Shown here in pieces: positions 32,181 to 38,973 of a DNA stretch of 38,973 bases. How positions within the stretch are numbered: the first letter of the stretch is position 1; each line of letters opens with the position of its first letter. Under the pieces are notes generated by a model that was not told where the DNA came from, made no database searches, and worked only from the letters and a program-made list of their open reading frames with translations. The DNA is from JAWAFD01 sp964467175. GTDB taxonomy: Archaea; Micrarchaeota; Micrarchaeia; Anstonellales; J096. Location: the NCBI GenBank assembly GCA_964467175.1, contig CAYXNY010000020.1, positions 1-38,973 on the forward strand. Direction: 5' to 3'. The translations under genes and the position numbers were made by a program.

Positions 32181-34046
32181 TTACAGCATTTGGCGGAAAA
32201 CAGGCCTTTTGCTAAGCAGTTTAGGGAGGGCAAGTTTTTCAAACGGCAACCCGCGATTAATTTTTTCTATTTTTTTCGCTATCTCCTCTATGCCCATCTC
32301 CTTCTTCTCGCCGCTTTCCCTTATTGTTACAGCCAGCTTCCCACCCTCCATTTCTTTATCTCCAACAACTGCTATATAAGGAACCCATTCCCTCTCTGCG
32401 CTTCTTATTTTTTTGCCTAAGCTTTCCTCCCTGTCGTCTATATCGTACCGCACATCTTTTCCTTCAATTTTTTTCGCAATTTTTTTGGCATACTCGAGAT
32501 GCCTTTCGCTGATGGGTATTATCCTAAGCTGCGTTGGCGACAGCCAAACCGGAAGAATTGCCTTACCCCCTTTCTGCATCTTCATCGCTTCCTTCTCAAG
32601 CAGCGCATACACCACTCTTTCTAAACTACCGCTCAAACTCGCATGCAAAATCAAAGGCCTTTTCTTCCCGCCTTTCTCATCGACATAGTTTATGTCATAG
32701 GTTTCTGCGTTCTCCACATCTATCTGCACGGTTGTGAGCGCGCTCGCCTTCTCCGCGGAATCAATAAAATTGAATTCAAATTTTGTTATAAAATATGCGT
32801 ATCTCTCATCGAACATTTCAACAAGTATCGGCCGGCCTATTTTTTTCACAAGTTTTTTGTACCATTCTTTATTCTCCTCGTAAAAATTCCTGACTATCCT
32901 GAAACCAACTTCTGTGTTCTCATACAGCCCGACGCTTTCCAGCCACTCTATCCCTTTCTCCATCTGCTTCTCAAACTCCTCCTTCGCCCCTTCCATGTCC
33001 GCTACAAGGGTGTGCATATCCGGCATCGTGAACGCCCTCAGCCTTTTCAGCCCGGCGAGCTCCCCGCTCTGCTCCCTTCTAAAACTGTACCTCGTGAGCT
33101 CGTACATTTTCAGAGGAAGGTGTTTGTAGCTTATCGTCATGTCGTGGCTTATCAAAAACTGGCCGAAGCATGCGGCAAACCTTAAGAAAAATTCCTTCTC
33201 CTCGCTCTTCACCACATACTGCCTAGCCGGAAATCTGTTCAAATATTTTTTCAACGCAGGATGCTCATAATCATACATCAGGGGCGTTTCCACCTCCATC
33301 GCCCCGTATTCAATGCAGAAATCCGTAATCCATCTCTCCAAAAGTTTTTTTATCAGCCTTCCTTTTGGATACCACCTGAAATTTCCAGGGTCGGTTCCGG
33401 GTTCGTAGTCCACGAGCTCGTGCTCCTGCATTATTTTTATGTGCGGCGGCTCCTTTTCATACACCCTCACTTTTTCTGTTTCGTATTTCATGAATTTTCT
33501 CAGGTTTTCGTGCTTTGCGTAGTTGAATTTTTCAACAGGAATCAGCTCACCGTTCAAATCCATTATGTAGAATTTGCTTTTCATTTCTTTCTCTTTTTTC
33601 AAGGATTCGCTTACTCTTTCTTTTCTCCCTTCTCCGCCTACTTCTTTTATTTCCCTGCTCAGCTCGCTGAGGGGATGGCCCTTTGCTTTCAGCGTGAACG
33701 CTTTATACCACCCGAACGGTGCATGCTTTACAGAATACCCTTTCTCTTTCAGAACCCTTTCGCCCTCCTGCAGAACCTCCATCGCAACCGAAGGGCTTGC
33801 GGGGTTTGAGGTTAGATGAACGTATGGGTAGAGGACGATGTTTTTTGTTTTCACCTGCTCCGCAACGTTCATCACTTCTTCTGCATAGGATTTTGCTATT
33901 TTTACGCTGTCTCCCTTCTCAACAGAAGTGAAAACAACCAGGCATTCCTTCTCTTTAAGCTCCTTTATCCCCTCCTCCGCCTGCTTTATTGCCTTGCTCT
34001 TTGTTTCCACTTCTATATAGTCGCTGTGGATGGTAAGGATTCTCAT
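32181..34046 (-). CDS. thrS: Threonyl-tRNA synthetase, archaeal type
   Basis: Class II synthetase charging tRNA-Thr. The start is MRILTIHSDYIEVETKSKA, the archaeal N-terminal editing domain related to D-Tyr-tRNA deacylase. The catalytic core includes LKMYELTRYSFRREQSGELAGLKRLRAFTMPDMH (motif 2), and the anticodon domain LPVWLSPTQLRIIPISERH and VTIRESGEK ends the protein, 621 residues in all. The frame is open to 34142 but those 32 residues would cross the divergent promoter. The ATG at 34046 lies 25 nt from the palindromic TATA box. Confidence 0.96.
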   Translation of the reverse strand: MRILTIHSDYIEVETKSKAIKQAEEGIKELKEKECLVVFTSVEKGDSVKIAKSYAEEVMNVAEQVKTKNIVLYPYVHLTSNPASPSVAMEVLQEGERVLKEKGYSVKHAPFGWYKAFTLKAKGHPLSELSREIKEVGGEGRKERVSESLKKEKEMKSKFYIMDLNGELIPVEKFNYAKHENLRKFMKYETEKVRVYEKEPPHIKIMQEHELVDYEPGTDPGNFRWYPKGRLIKKLLERWITDFCIEYGAMEVETPLMYDYEHPALKKYLNRFPARQYVVKSEEKEFFLRFAACFGQFLISHDMTISYKHLPLKMYELTRYSFRREQSGELAGLKRLRAFTMPDMHTLVADMEGAKEEFEKQMEKGIEWLESVGLYENTEVGFRIVRNFYEENKEWYKKLVKKIGRPILVEMFDERYAYFITKFEFNFIDSAEKASALTTVQIDVENAETYDINYVDEKGGKKRPLILHASLSGSLERVVYALLEKEAMKMQKGGKAILPVWLSPTQLRIIPISERHLEYAKKIAKKIEGKDVRYDIDDREESLGKKIRSAEREWVPYIAVVGDKEMEGGKLAVTIRESGEKKEMGIEEIAKKIEKINRGLPFEKLALPKLLSKRPVFRQML

Positions 34047-34067
34047 GGATGGAAAATGAATAAAAAG

Positions 34068-34075
34068 ATTTAAAT
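34068..34075. promoter_or_regulatory. Palindromic TATA box shared by thrS and endonuclease IV genes
   Basis: ATTTAAAT is a perfect palindrome. Its centre is 25-26 nt from the thrS ATG at 34046 and 26-27 nt from the endonuclease IV ATG at 34098. No ribosome binding site precedes either ATG, so both mRNAs are probably leaderless. Confidence 0.6.
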
Positions 34076-34097
34076 TTGCAACCCTCCTCTTTATCTT

Positions 34098-34931
34098 ATG
34101 AAGCACCCTGTATTCTTCGCGCCTGCCGGCGTTCCGATCCAATGCATGGAGAGGAGCACGCTCGGAGGGGTGAAATGCACCGCAGAGCTTGGGCTGAATT
34201 CTATGGAGATGGAGTTCGTGCAGGGTGTAAAACTAAATATAAAAAAGGCGAAAGAAATAAAAGAAACGGCCCAAAAACTTAACATAAAACTGAGCTCCCA
34301 CGCTCCTTATTTCATAAATTTTTGCAATAAAGACAAAAAATCAACATCTTTCAGAAACCTGGAGCAGTCGGCAGAAGTCACAGAAGCATGCGGAGGGTAC
34401 ATCACCGTTTTTCATCCCGGCTTTTACGGAAAGTTCAGCAAGGAGGAGGCATACAGGGTTGCGAAAAGTTTGCTGGAGGAAGTGGTGGAGAGAATAAATA
34501 AAAAAACAAAAAATGTTCTGCTTGGGGCGGAGACGGTCGGAAAGAAAACGCAGTTTGGCGGGCTGGACGAAGTGATAAAACTTTCACAGGAGGTAGAGAG
34601 GGTTTGGCCAGTTGTGGATTTTGCCCACATGCTTGCGAGGGAGCAGAATACAAAATTCAAAAAAGAAGAAGACTACATAAAAGTTTTTGACATGTTGGAA
34701 AAAGAAATTCCCGGCTACACTAAAAAAATGCACATTCATTTTTCCGAAATAGAATACACGGAGGCCGGGGAAAGGAACCACCTCCCTCTCGGCACAAGAT
34801 ACGAACCCGATTACAGGCCGATGCTGAAAGTAATAAAAAATAATGGATATTCCGCGATGATAGTTAGCGAAAGCCCGAAAATAGAGTTTGATGCGATCAA
34901 GATGATGAGGTTTTACGAGGAGCTAAAATAA
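34098..34931 (+). CDS. nfo: Endonuclease IV-like AP endonuclease
   Basis: TIM-barrel AP endonuclease of the xylose isomerase-like superfamily; nicks DNA at abasic sites. The 277 residues contain the archaeal Nfo pattern: LGLNSMEMEFVQG, LSSHAPYFINF, VFHPGFYGKFS, LLGAETVGKKTQFG, VVDFAHMLARE, KKMHIHFSEIEY and MIVSESP, supplying the expected His, Glu and Asp metal ligands. Some superfamily members have other roles, so the activity is inferred. It overlaps the convergent gene by 35 nt. Confidence 0.88.
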   Translation: MKHPVFFAPAGVPIQCMERSTLGGVKCTAELGLNSMEMEFVQGVKLNIKKAKEIKETAQKLNIKLSSHAPYFINFCNKDKKSTSFRNLEQSAEVTEACGGYITVFHPGFYGKFSKEEAYRVAKSLLEEVVERINKKTKNVLLGAETVGKKTQFGGLDEVIKLSQEVERVWPVVDFAHMLAREQNTKFKKEEDYIKVFDMLEKEIPGYTKKMHIHFSEIEYTEAGERNHLPLGTRYEPDYRPMLKVIKNNGYSAMIVSESPKIEFDAIKMMRFYEELK

Positions 34932-36015
34932 ACCGGTACATTAAATACGCTGCAATAAGAAAAACTACCGCCGCGTATACTGCAATATCATAGTTCTGCT
35001 CCCCTCTTATACCTACATCAAAGCTGTTGGTTTCCAAGGCGTAGTTTTCGGCTTCTATAATATATGTACCAGCCTCGCTCAACCTAATCTTTATCTCTCC
35101 GGCGTAATCCGTGCGCATTACAAGCTTTTTTCCGGATGGGTAGGTTATGGTTATCTTTTCATCCGGAATTCTTGCTACCCCGCTTGTGAATGTTATCGTA
35201 ATTCCTTCGTCCTTGAATGCCTCGCCGGTTATTTTAAACTGCGCCCTTTTTACCCCGGCCTCTTCTTTTATTTTCGGAGGAATAAGCATCCTCTTCCCCC
35301 CTTGTTTAGCCATCTCCTTTGCCGTTTCGTTTATCCTGGCCATTTCATCCATAATCGCCCTTTTGGTTTCCAGCATTTCCCTTGCTTCTATAAGCGCTGT
35401 TGTGTTGTATTCAAACGGCCCGCATATCCCTTCCAGCACAAGAGGGTTTCTTGTATTTTTTTGAGAGAGGATATTCGCTTCAATAATCGCTGCCAGCATC
35501 TGCTCAAAATTTTCAGGGGTGTATGCAAAAGGGCTGATCAGCTCGTCCACCCTATTTGAGTTCAAGGTTAGATTTATGATTGCTTCCGCATGCTCCGTAG
35601 TTAAGTTCTTACGTACAGCAACGCTTCCGCACCCCCCTATTCCCATGCAGTTCTCAAAATATTCTATGCATTCCTTCTCCTTTTTTCTGCTTTTATCAAA
35701 CGCGTCTATTTTTATTATTAGATTTTTTCTGAACTCCTCCATCCCGCTGCCGTTTATTTTGTTGAAATAATAATTTTGAAGAATTTTTTCTATCAGCGTT
35801 GCATTCTCAACGATATAAAAATTCTCCTCAATTCCCACGATGAAGGATTTTGAAAGGTTTTTATCCGCAATTGCGATGTAGTAGTACTTGAAGTTATACG
35901 CCGCCTCTTCTATTCCGTATGTTTCGTTTTCGTAAAGATGGTTGCTGATATACTCGTCTAGGGTAACGGAAAAAGCAAGAGACAAAGCAAAAAACAAAAA
36001 AACCGATTTTTTCAT
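34897..36015 (-). CDS. Hypothetical secreted, C-terminally anchored surface protein
   Basis: Unrecognised 372-residue protein. Signal peptide at 1-16 (MKKSVFLFFALSLAFS), many N-x-S/T sites, three Cys around residues 117-130 (KECIEYFENCMGIGGCG), a beta-sandwich-like domain at about 255-340 (ITGEAFKDEGITITFTSG...AGTYIIEAENYAL) similar to carboxypeptidase-regulatory or Ig-like folds, then a membrane helix at about 345-366 and a short basic tail. It overlaps the purM stop by 4 nt at its start, but the functional link is unclear. Confidence 0.75.
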   Translation of the reverse strand: MKKSVFLFFALSLAFSVTLDEYISNHLYENETYGIEEAAYNFKYYYIAIADKNLSKSFIVGIEENFYIVENATLIEKILQNYYFNKINGSGMEEFRKNLIIKIDAFDKSRKKEKECIEYFENCMGIGGCGSVAVRKNLTTEHAEAIINLTLNSNRVDELISPFAYTPENFEQMLAAIIEANILSQKNTRNPLVLEGICGPFEYNTTALIEAREMLETKRAIMDEMARINETAKEMAKQGGKRMLIPPKIKEEAGVKRAQFKITGEAFKDEGITITFTSGVARIPDEKITITYPSGKKLVMRTDYAGEIKIRLSEAGTYIIEAENYALETNSFDVGIRGEQNYDIAVYAAVVFLIAAYLMYRFILAPRKTSSS

Positions 36016-36965
36016 CCTACTCCTCCAAAATCGACCCTTATCCTTTCCCTCCCAGCCTTCACATAAACTGCTTTTTTTGCGATCGCTTTTCCCATCGCAT
36101 ATGCCTTCATCCTGTATTTTTTTGCTGTTTTCATTATCCCATCAACATTCTTTTCGTTTGCAACAACAACCATTCCTATTCCCATGTTGAATGTTCTGTA
36201 CATCTCCCTCCAGCTTCCAACCGATTTATACAATTCCATGAAAATTTCAGGCGGCTCGATCGCTTCTATCTCAAAACCTCTCCCGAGCCTTAAGAGCTTG
36301 CTGTACGCTCCGCCAGTTATGTGCGCGATTCCGTTCGCAAGGTTTTTTTCAACGATCTCCATAACCGGCTTTACATATATCTTCGTTGGCTTGAGCATCT
36401 CCTTCCCCCAAACCCGCGTATTCAGAACCCTTCTCGCAAGAGTGTATCCATTGCTGTGCAGGCCGGAGCTTTCAAAACCAACCACAACATCGCCGGGTTT
36501 TATTTTTTCGCCCGTAATCAAATTCTCAACCCTTCCAAAAGCGGTAAAGGCAAGGTCAAAGGGCTTCTCCCCGCCTTTTATTATGTCCGGCATTATGGCT
36601 GTTTCCCCCCCGACAATTTCCATCCCTGCCTCCTTTGCTCCTTTAAGCAGGCCGGTTATTATCTCCTTCACAAGCCATTCATCCTCCTGAGCAAGCGCCA
36701 AGTAGTCAACCCCATAAAGGGGCCTTGCGCCGACGCACACCAGGTCGTTTGCGTTCATCGCAACCGCGTCAATCCCAACCGTGTCGAATTTGTTCATCTC
36801 CTGCGCAACAATAACTTTTGTTCCAACCCCATCTGTATGCATCGCATACAGATCTTTTCCCATCCTGAAAATTCCCCCATAATGCCCCTTTACCATTCCA
36901 CCTATCCTGCTGTTTATCCACCCCTGTATCCCCCTAACTTTTTTTATATCAACATTATATTTCAT
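36012..36965 (-). CDS. purM: Phosphoribosylformylglycinamidine cyclo-ligase (AIR synthetase)
   Basis: Fifth step of purine synthesis: ATP-dependent closure of FGAM to AIR. The 317 residues show DLYAMHTDGVGTKVIVAQEMNKFDTVGIDAVAMNANDLVCVGARP, then LVGGETAIMPD-like IVGGETAIMPD, FESSGLHSNGYTLAR and HITGGAYSKLLRL, and NMGIGMVVV near the end. All are PurM hallmarks. The start has a GGAAAGG site; an A/T box TTTTAATATT near 36988-36997 could serve this gene and the divergent membrane protein. Confidence 0.95.
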   Translation of the reverse strand: MKYNVDIKKVRGIQGWINSRIGGMVKGHYGGIFRMGKDLYAMHTDGVGTKVIVAQEMNKFDTVGIDAVAMNANDLVCVGARPLYGVDYLALAQEDEWLVKEIITGLLKGAKEAGMEIVGGETAIMPDIIKGGEKPFDLAFTAFGRVENLITGEKIKPGDVVVGFESSGLHSNGYTLARRVLNTRVWGKEMLKPTKIYVKPVMEIVEKNLANGIAHITGGAYSKLLRLGRGFEIEAIEPPEIFMELYKSVGSWREMYRTFNMGIGMVVVANEKNVDGIMKTAKKYRMKAYAMGKAIAKKAVYVKAGRERIRVDFGGVG

Positions 36966-37027
36966 GAATTCCTTTCCGATGAAAGCATTTTAATATTTTC
37001 TCTTTGAAATTCCATACTGGTGGTAAC

Positions 37028-37555
37028 ATGCTTTGGGTAAATATATTTTTTGCGCTGGTTCAGCTTATTGTTGGAGTTATTTTTGCTGCGGGCTCTATCT
37101 ATTTTGCGATGAACCTCCTGGACAGGTTCACGAAAGGAATGCGAGAAGTGAGGGAGCTCAGGAAAGGAAACGTTGCCGTTGCAATATATGTTGCCGCGTT
37201 TATTTTTTCCATCTCTTTGGTAATAGAGAGCGGAGTTGCGCAGATAGTTTCAGCGTTCAATCCAGAATCCGCGCCAGCAGTGATAGTTCTGGTCGTTGTT
37301 TTAAATGTAATAAAGCTTTTCGTGAGCGTGCTTCTTGCAGTTGTTGCGATATACCTCGCCCTCCACATTCTGAACAAGATTACGCCGGAGATAGACGAGT
37401 TTGAAGAGATAGCAAGCGGAAATGTTGCGGTCGCCCTTTTCACAGCCGCAATACTCATATCCGTAAGCTTCATAATACGCGCGGCTGTTTCAAACCTGAG
37501 CGAGTTCTTGGACCCGGTGTCCCTTGCGTTCATGCTCTACAACAGCGGTGGCTGA
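37028..37555 (+). CDS. DUF350-like membrane protein, tandem repeat
   Basis: A 175-residue protein with four or five membrane helices arranged as two similar halves: AGSIYFAMNLLDRFTKGMREVRELRKGNVAVAIYVAAFIFSIS and ALHILNKITPEIDEFEEIASGNVAVALFTAAILISVS. The GNVAVA motif after a charged loop is typical of DUF350. Function unknown. I start at the ATG at 37028, which has a GGTGGTAAC site, not at the TTG at 37004. It ends 1 nt before the ProRS ATG. Confidence 0.85.
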   Translation: MLWVNIFFALVQLIVGVIFAAGSIYFAMNLLDRFTKGMREVRELRKGNVAVAIYVAAFIFSISLVIESGVAQIVSAFNPESAPAVIVLVVVLNVIKLFVSVLLAVVAIYLALHILNKITPEIDEFEEIASGNVAVALFTAAILISVSFIIRAAVSNLSEFLDPVSLAFMLYNSGG

Positions 37556-37556
37556 G

Positions 37557-38973
37557 ATGGAATTTTCCGAATGGTACACGAACATTTTGAAGGATGCAGA
37601 GCTTGTTGACCTTAGGTATAATGTTAAGGGCTTTCTGGTTGTAATGCCCTGGGCAATGAAAACGATCAAGCTGATATATGATGCATACGAAGAGGAGCTT
37701 GAAAAGGACGGCCAGATGCCAACTAAATTCCCGGTTGTTATCCCGGAGAGTTCGCTTAAAAAAGAAGAGGAGCACGTGAAGGGTTTTGAGGGGGAGGTTT
37801 TCTGGATAACAAAAGCCGGGTTTAATGAGCTTGATGAGAGGATGGCCCTCCGCCCGACTTCTGAAACAGCCATGTACCCTTTATTCTCCCTCTGGATACA
37901 GGGAAAAAAGGACCTTCCGTTAAAGGTATACCAAACCGGGGAGGTGTGGAGATATGAAACTAAAGCCACCAGGCCTTTTATACGCGTCAGGGAGATAATG
38001 TGGATAGAAACGCATGATGCATACGCTACAAAAAAAGAGGCAATGGAACAGGTAAAAAAAGATATTGAGATCGCCAGAAAGGCCATAGATGAAAAGTGCG
38101 GGATTCCGTTCTGCGTCTTTCAAAGACCCCAGTGGGATAAGTTTGCAGGCGCAGATGATACATACGCAGCGGATACGGTAATGCCGGATGGAAAGGTGCT
38201 ACAGATTGCGACGACGCACATGCTCGGCCAGAATTTTTCAAAGGTTTTCAACGTAAAATACATGGATGATGATGGGAGCGAGAAGTATGTATGGCAGACC
38301 TGCTACGGGCCGGGCATAAGCAGAATATACGCGGCGCTTATAAGCGTCCATGGAGATGAGAAGGGGCTTGTTCTTCCGTTCAATTTAGCGCCCGTGCAGA
38401 TTGTTGTTGTGCCCATCTACAAATCCGAGAACAAAAAGAAGATCGATGAGTATGCCGGGAAAATAATTTCTTCTCTTGAAGGCCTGCGCGTGCATTACGA
38501 CACCTCGGACAAAACGCCCGGCTTCAAGTACAACTACTGGGAAATGAAGGGTGTTCCGATAAGGATAGAAATAGGAGAAAGAGAGGCGGATAGCGGGAAG
38601 GTTGTTCTGGTTAGGCGGGATACGAGGGAAAAACAGACGGCTGATTTGAAAAATTTGAGGTCTTTAGTTGAAAAAACAGCAGAGAAAATGTTTTCAGACA
38701 TTAAAAACAAGGCGAGGAAAAGGTTCGACTCATTGACCCATGAGGCAGAGAAGATGGATGAAGTTGAGAAAAAATTGGGTTTCGGTGGGTTTGTTAAGGT
38801 CCCTTTCTGCTCAATAAAAATGGACGGGAAAGAATGCTATGAGAAAATAAAGGAGAGGATGCATGCAGAGGTGCGCGGGGTGAAGTTTCCAGAAGAAGAA
38901 AAACCGGAAAATGAGAGATGCGTTGTCTGCGGAAAAACCGCTAAACATTTTGTGTATCTTGCGAGGCAGTATT
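37557..38973 (+). CDS. proS: Prolyl-tRNA synthetase, archaeal type (stop codon beyond window)
   Basis: Class II synthetase charging tRNA-Pro. Visible: MALRPTSETAMYPLFSLWI and TRPFIRVREIMWIETHDAYAT (motif 2), FAGADDTYAADTVMPDGKVLQIATTHMLGQNFSKVF, and motif 3 region CYGPGISR, then the anticodon domain LAPVQIVVVPIYKSE and the C-terminal zinc-type region with CSIKMDGKECYEKIKERM, RCVVCGKTAKHFVYLARQY. Archaeal ProRS ends in a conserved Tyr, and the next base is T, so only the stop codon seems to be missing; 472 residues are visible. ATG lies 1 nt after the DUF350 stop. Confidence 0.96.
   Translation, partial: MEFSEWYTNILKDAELVDLRYNVKGFLVVMPWAMKTIKLIYDAYEEELEKDGQMPTKFPVVIPESSLKKEEEHVKGFEGEVFWITKAGFNELDERMALRPTSETAMYPLFSLWIQGKKDLPLKVYQTGEVWRYETKATRPFIRVREIMWIETHDAYATKKEAMEQVKKDIEIARKAIDEKCGIPFCVFQRPQWDKFAGADDTYAADTVMPDGKVLQIATTHMLGQNFSKVFNVKYMDDDGSEKYVWQTCYGPGISRIYAALISVHGDEKGLVLPFNLAPVQIVVVPIYKSENKKKIDEYAGKIISSLEGLRVHYDTSDKTPGFKYNYWEMKGVPIRIEIGEREADSGKVVLVRRDTREKQTADLKNLRSLVEKTAEKMFSDIKNKARKRFDSLTHEAEKMDEVEKKLGFGGFVKVPFCSIKMDGKECYEKIKERMHAEVRGVKFPEEEKPENERCVVCGKTAKHFVYLARQY

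Noticed and set aside
34047..34142. Extended N-terminus of ThrRS (32 residues)
   Set aside because: It runs through the shared palindromic TATA box into the endonuclease IV gene; the archaeal ThrRS start motif MRILTIHSDYIE begins at 34046.
1..38973. CRISPR arrays, insertion sequences, rRNA genes or prophage
   Set aside because: No regularly spaced repeats, transposase, rRNA or phage structural gene was found on either strand.

Overview
The window is archaeal chromosome. The diagnostic genes are an aCPSF1/FttA termination nuclease with a KH domain, a 20S proteasome beta subunit, a Gins51-L44e-S27e-aIF2alpha-Nop10 cluster, lipid genes for archaeal ether lipids (UbiA-type DGGGP synthase, inositol phosphate synthase, archaetidylinositol phosphate synthase), class III pilins, archaeal-type ThrRS and ProRS, and tRNA genes with bulge-helix-bulge introns. 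Genes are tightly packed, with many ATGA or GTGA overlaps. Some genes start without a leader about 25-28 nt after a TATA box; others have a GGTG-type ribosome binding site. A three-unit tRNA splicing endonuclease together with tRNA introns at a non-canonical site suggests an ultrasmall DPANN archaeon of the ARMAN/Micrarchaeota kind. That placement is inference; no rRNA is present.

Layout. 1-3.8 kb: SMC (5' end outside the window) and NMN adenylyltransferase. 3.7-8 kb: an anchored surface protein, an FKBP isomerase with an unknown partner, agmatinase, and a UbiA prenyltransferase. 8.0-9.0 kb: tRNA-Pro(CGG), a duplicated hairpin region, a small helical protein, and tRNA-Lys(CTT). Both tRNA genes carry a 50-nt intron inside the T-loop. 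9-12.6 kb: a phosphoribosyltransferase and DUF2085 membrane protein, then psmB and aCPSF1 on the other strand. 12.7-15.2 kb: an AT-rich accessory patch with a small secreted protein, a transglutaminase/TPR protein whose start is cut off by a frameshift, and an anchored PLD-family nuclease. 15.3-19.3 kb: Na/Pi cotransporter and ValRS. 19.3-24.2 kb: two very large secreted proteins (C39-type peptidase; CARDB plus calcium repeats plus beta-propeller) in one operon. 24.3-26 kb: inositol phosphate synthase and archaetidylinositol phosphate synthase. 26-29.5 kb: an unknown internally duplicated protein, RNase HII, a PRC-barrel protein, the splicing endonuclease and two pilins. 29.5-34.1 kb: the replication/translation operon headed by ThrRS. 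34.1-38.97 kb: endonuclease IV, an anchored surface protein, PurM, a DUF350 membrane protein and ProRS, which lacks only its stop codon.

The best candidate for something unusual is the pairing of two tRNAs interrupted at the same T-loop site (59/60), by introns of equal length and similar scaffold, with a single-chain three-unit splicing endonuclease encoded 19 kb away. Also notable are a duplicated RNA-like hairpin with a compensatory base change directly after tRNA-Pro, divergent genes that share one TATA box at near-equal distance from both start codons, and the large secreted protease/propeller pair.
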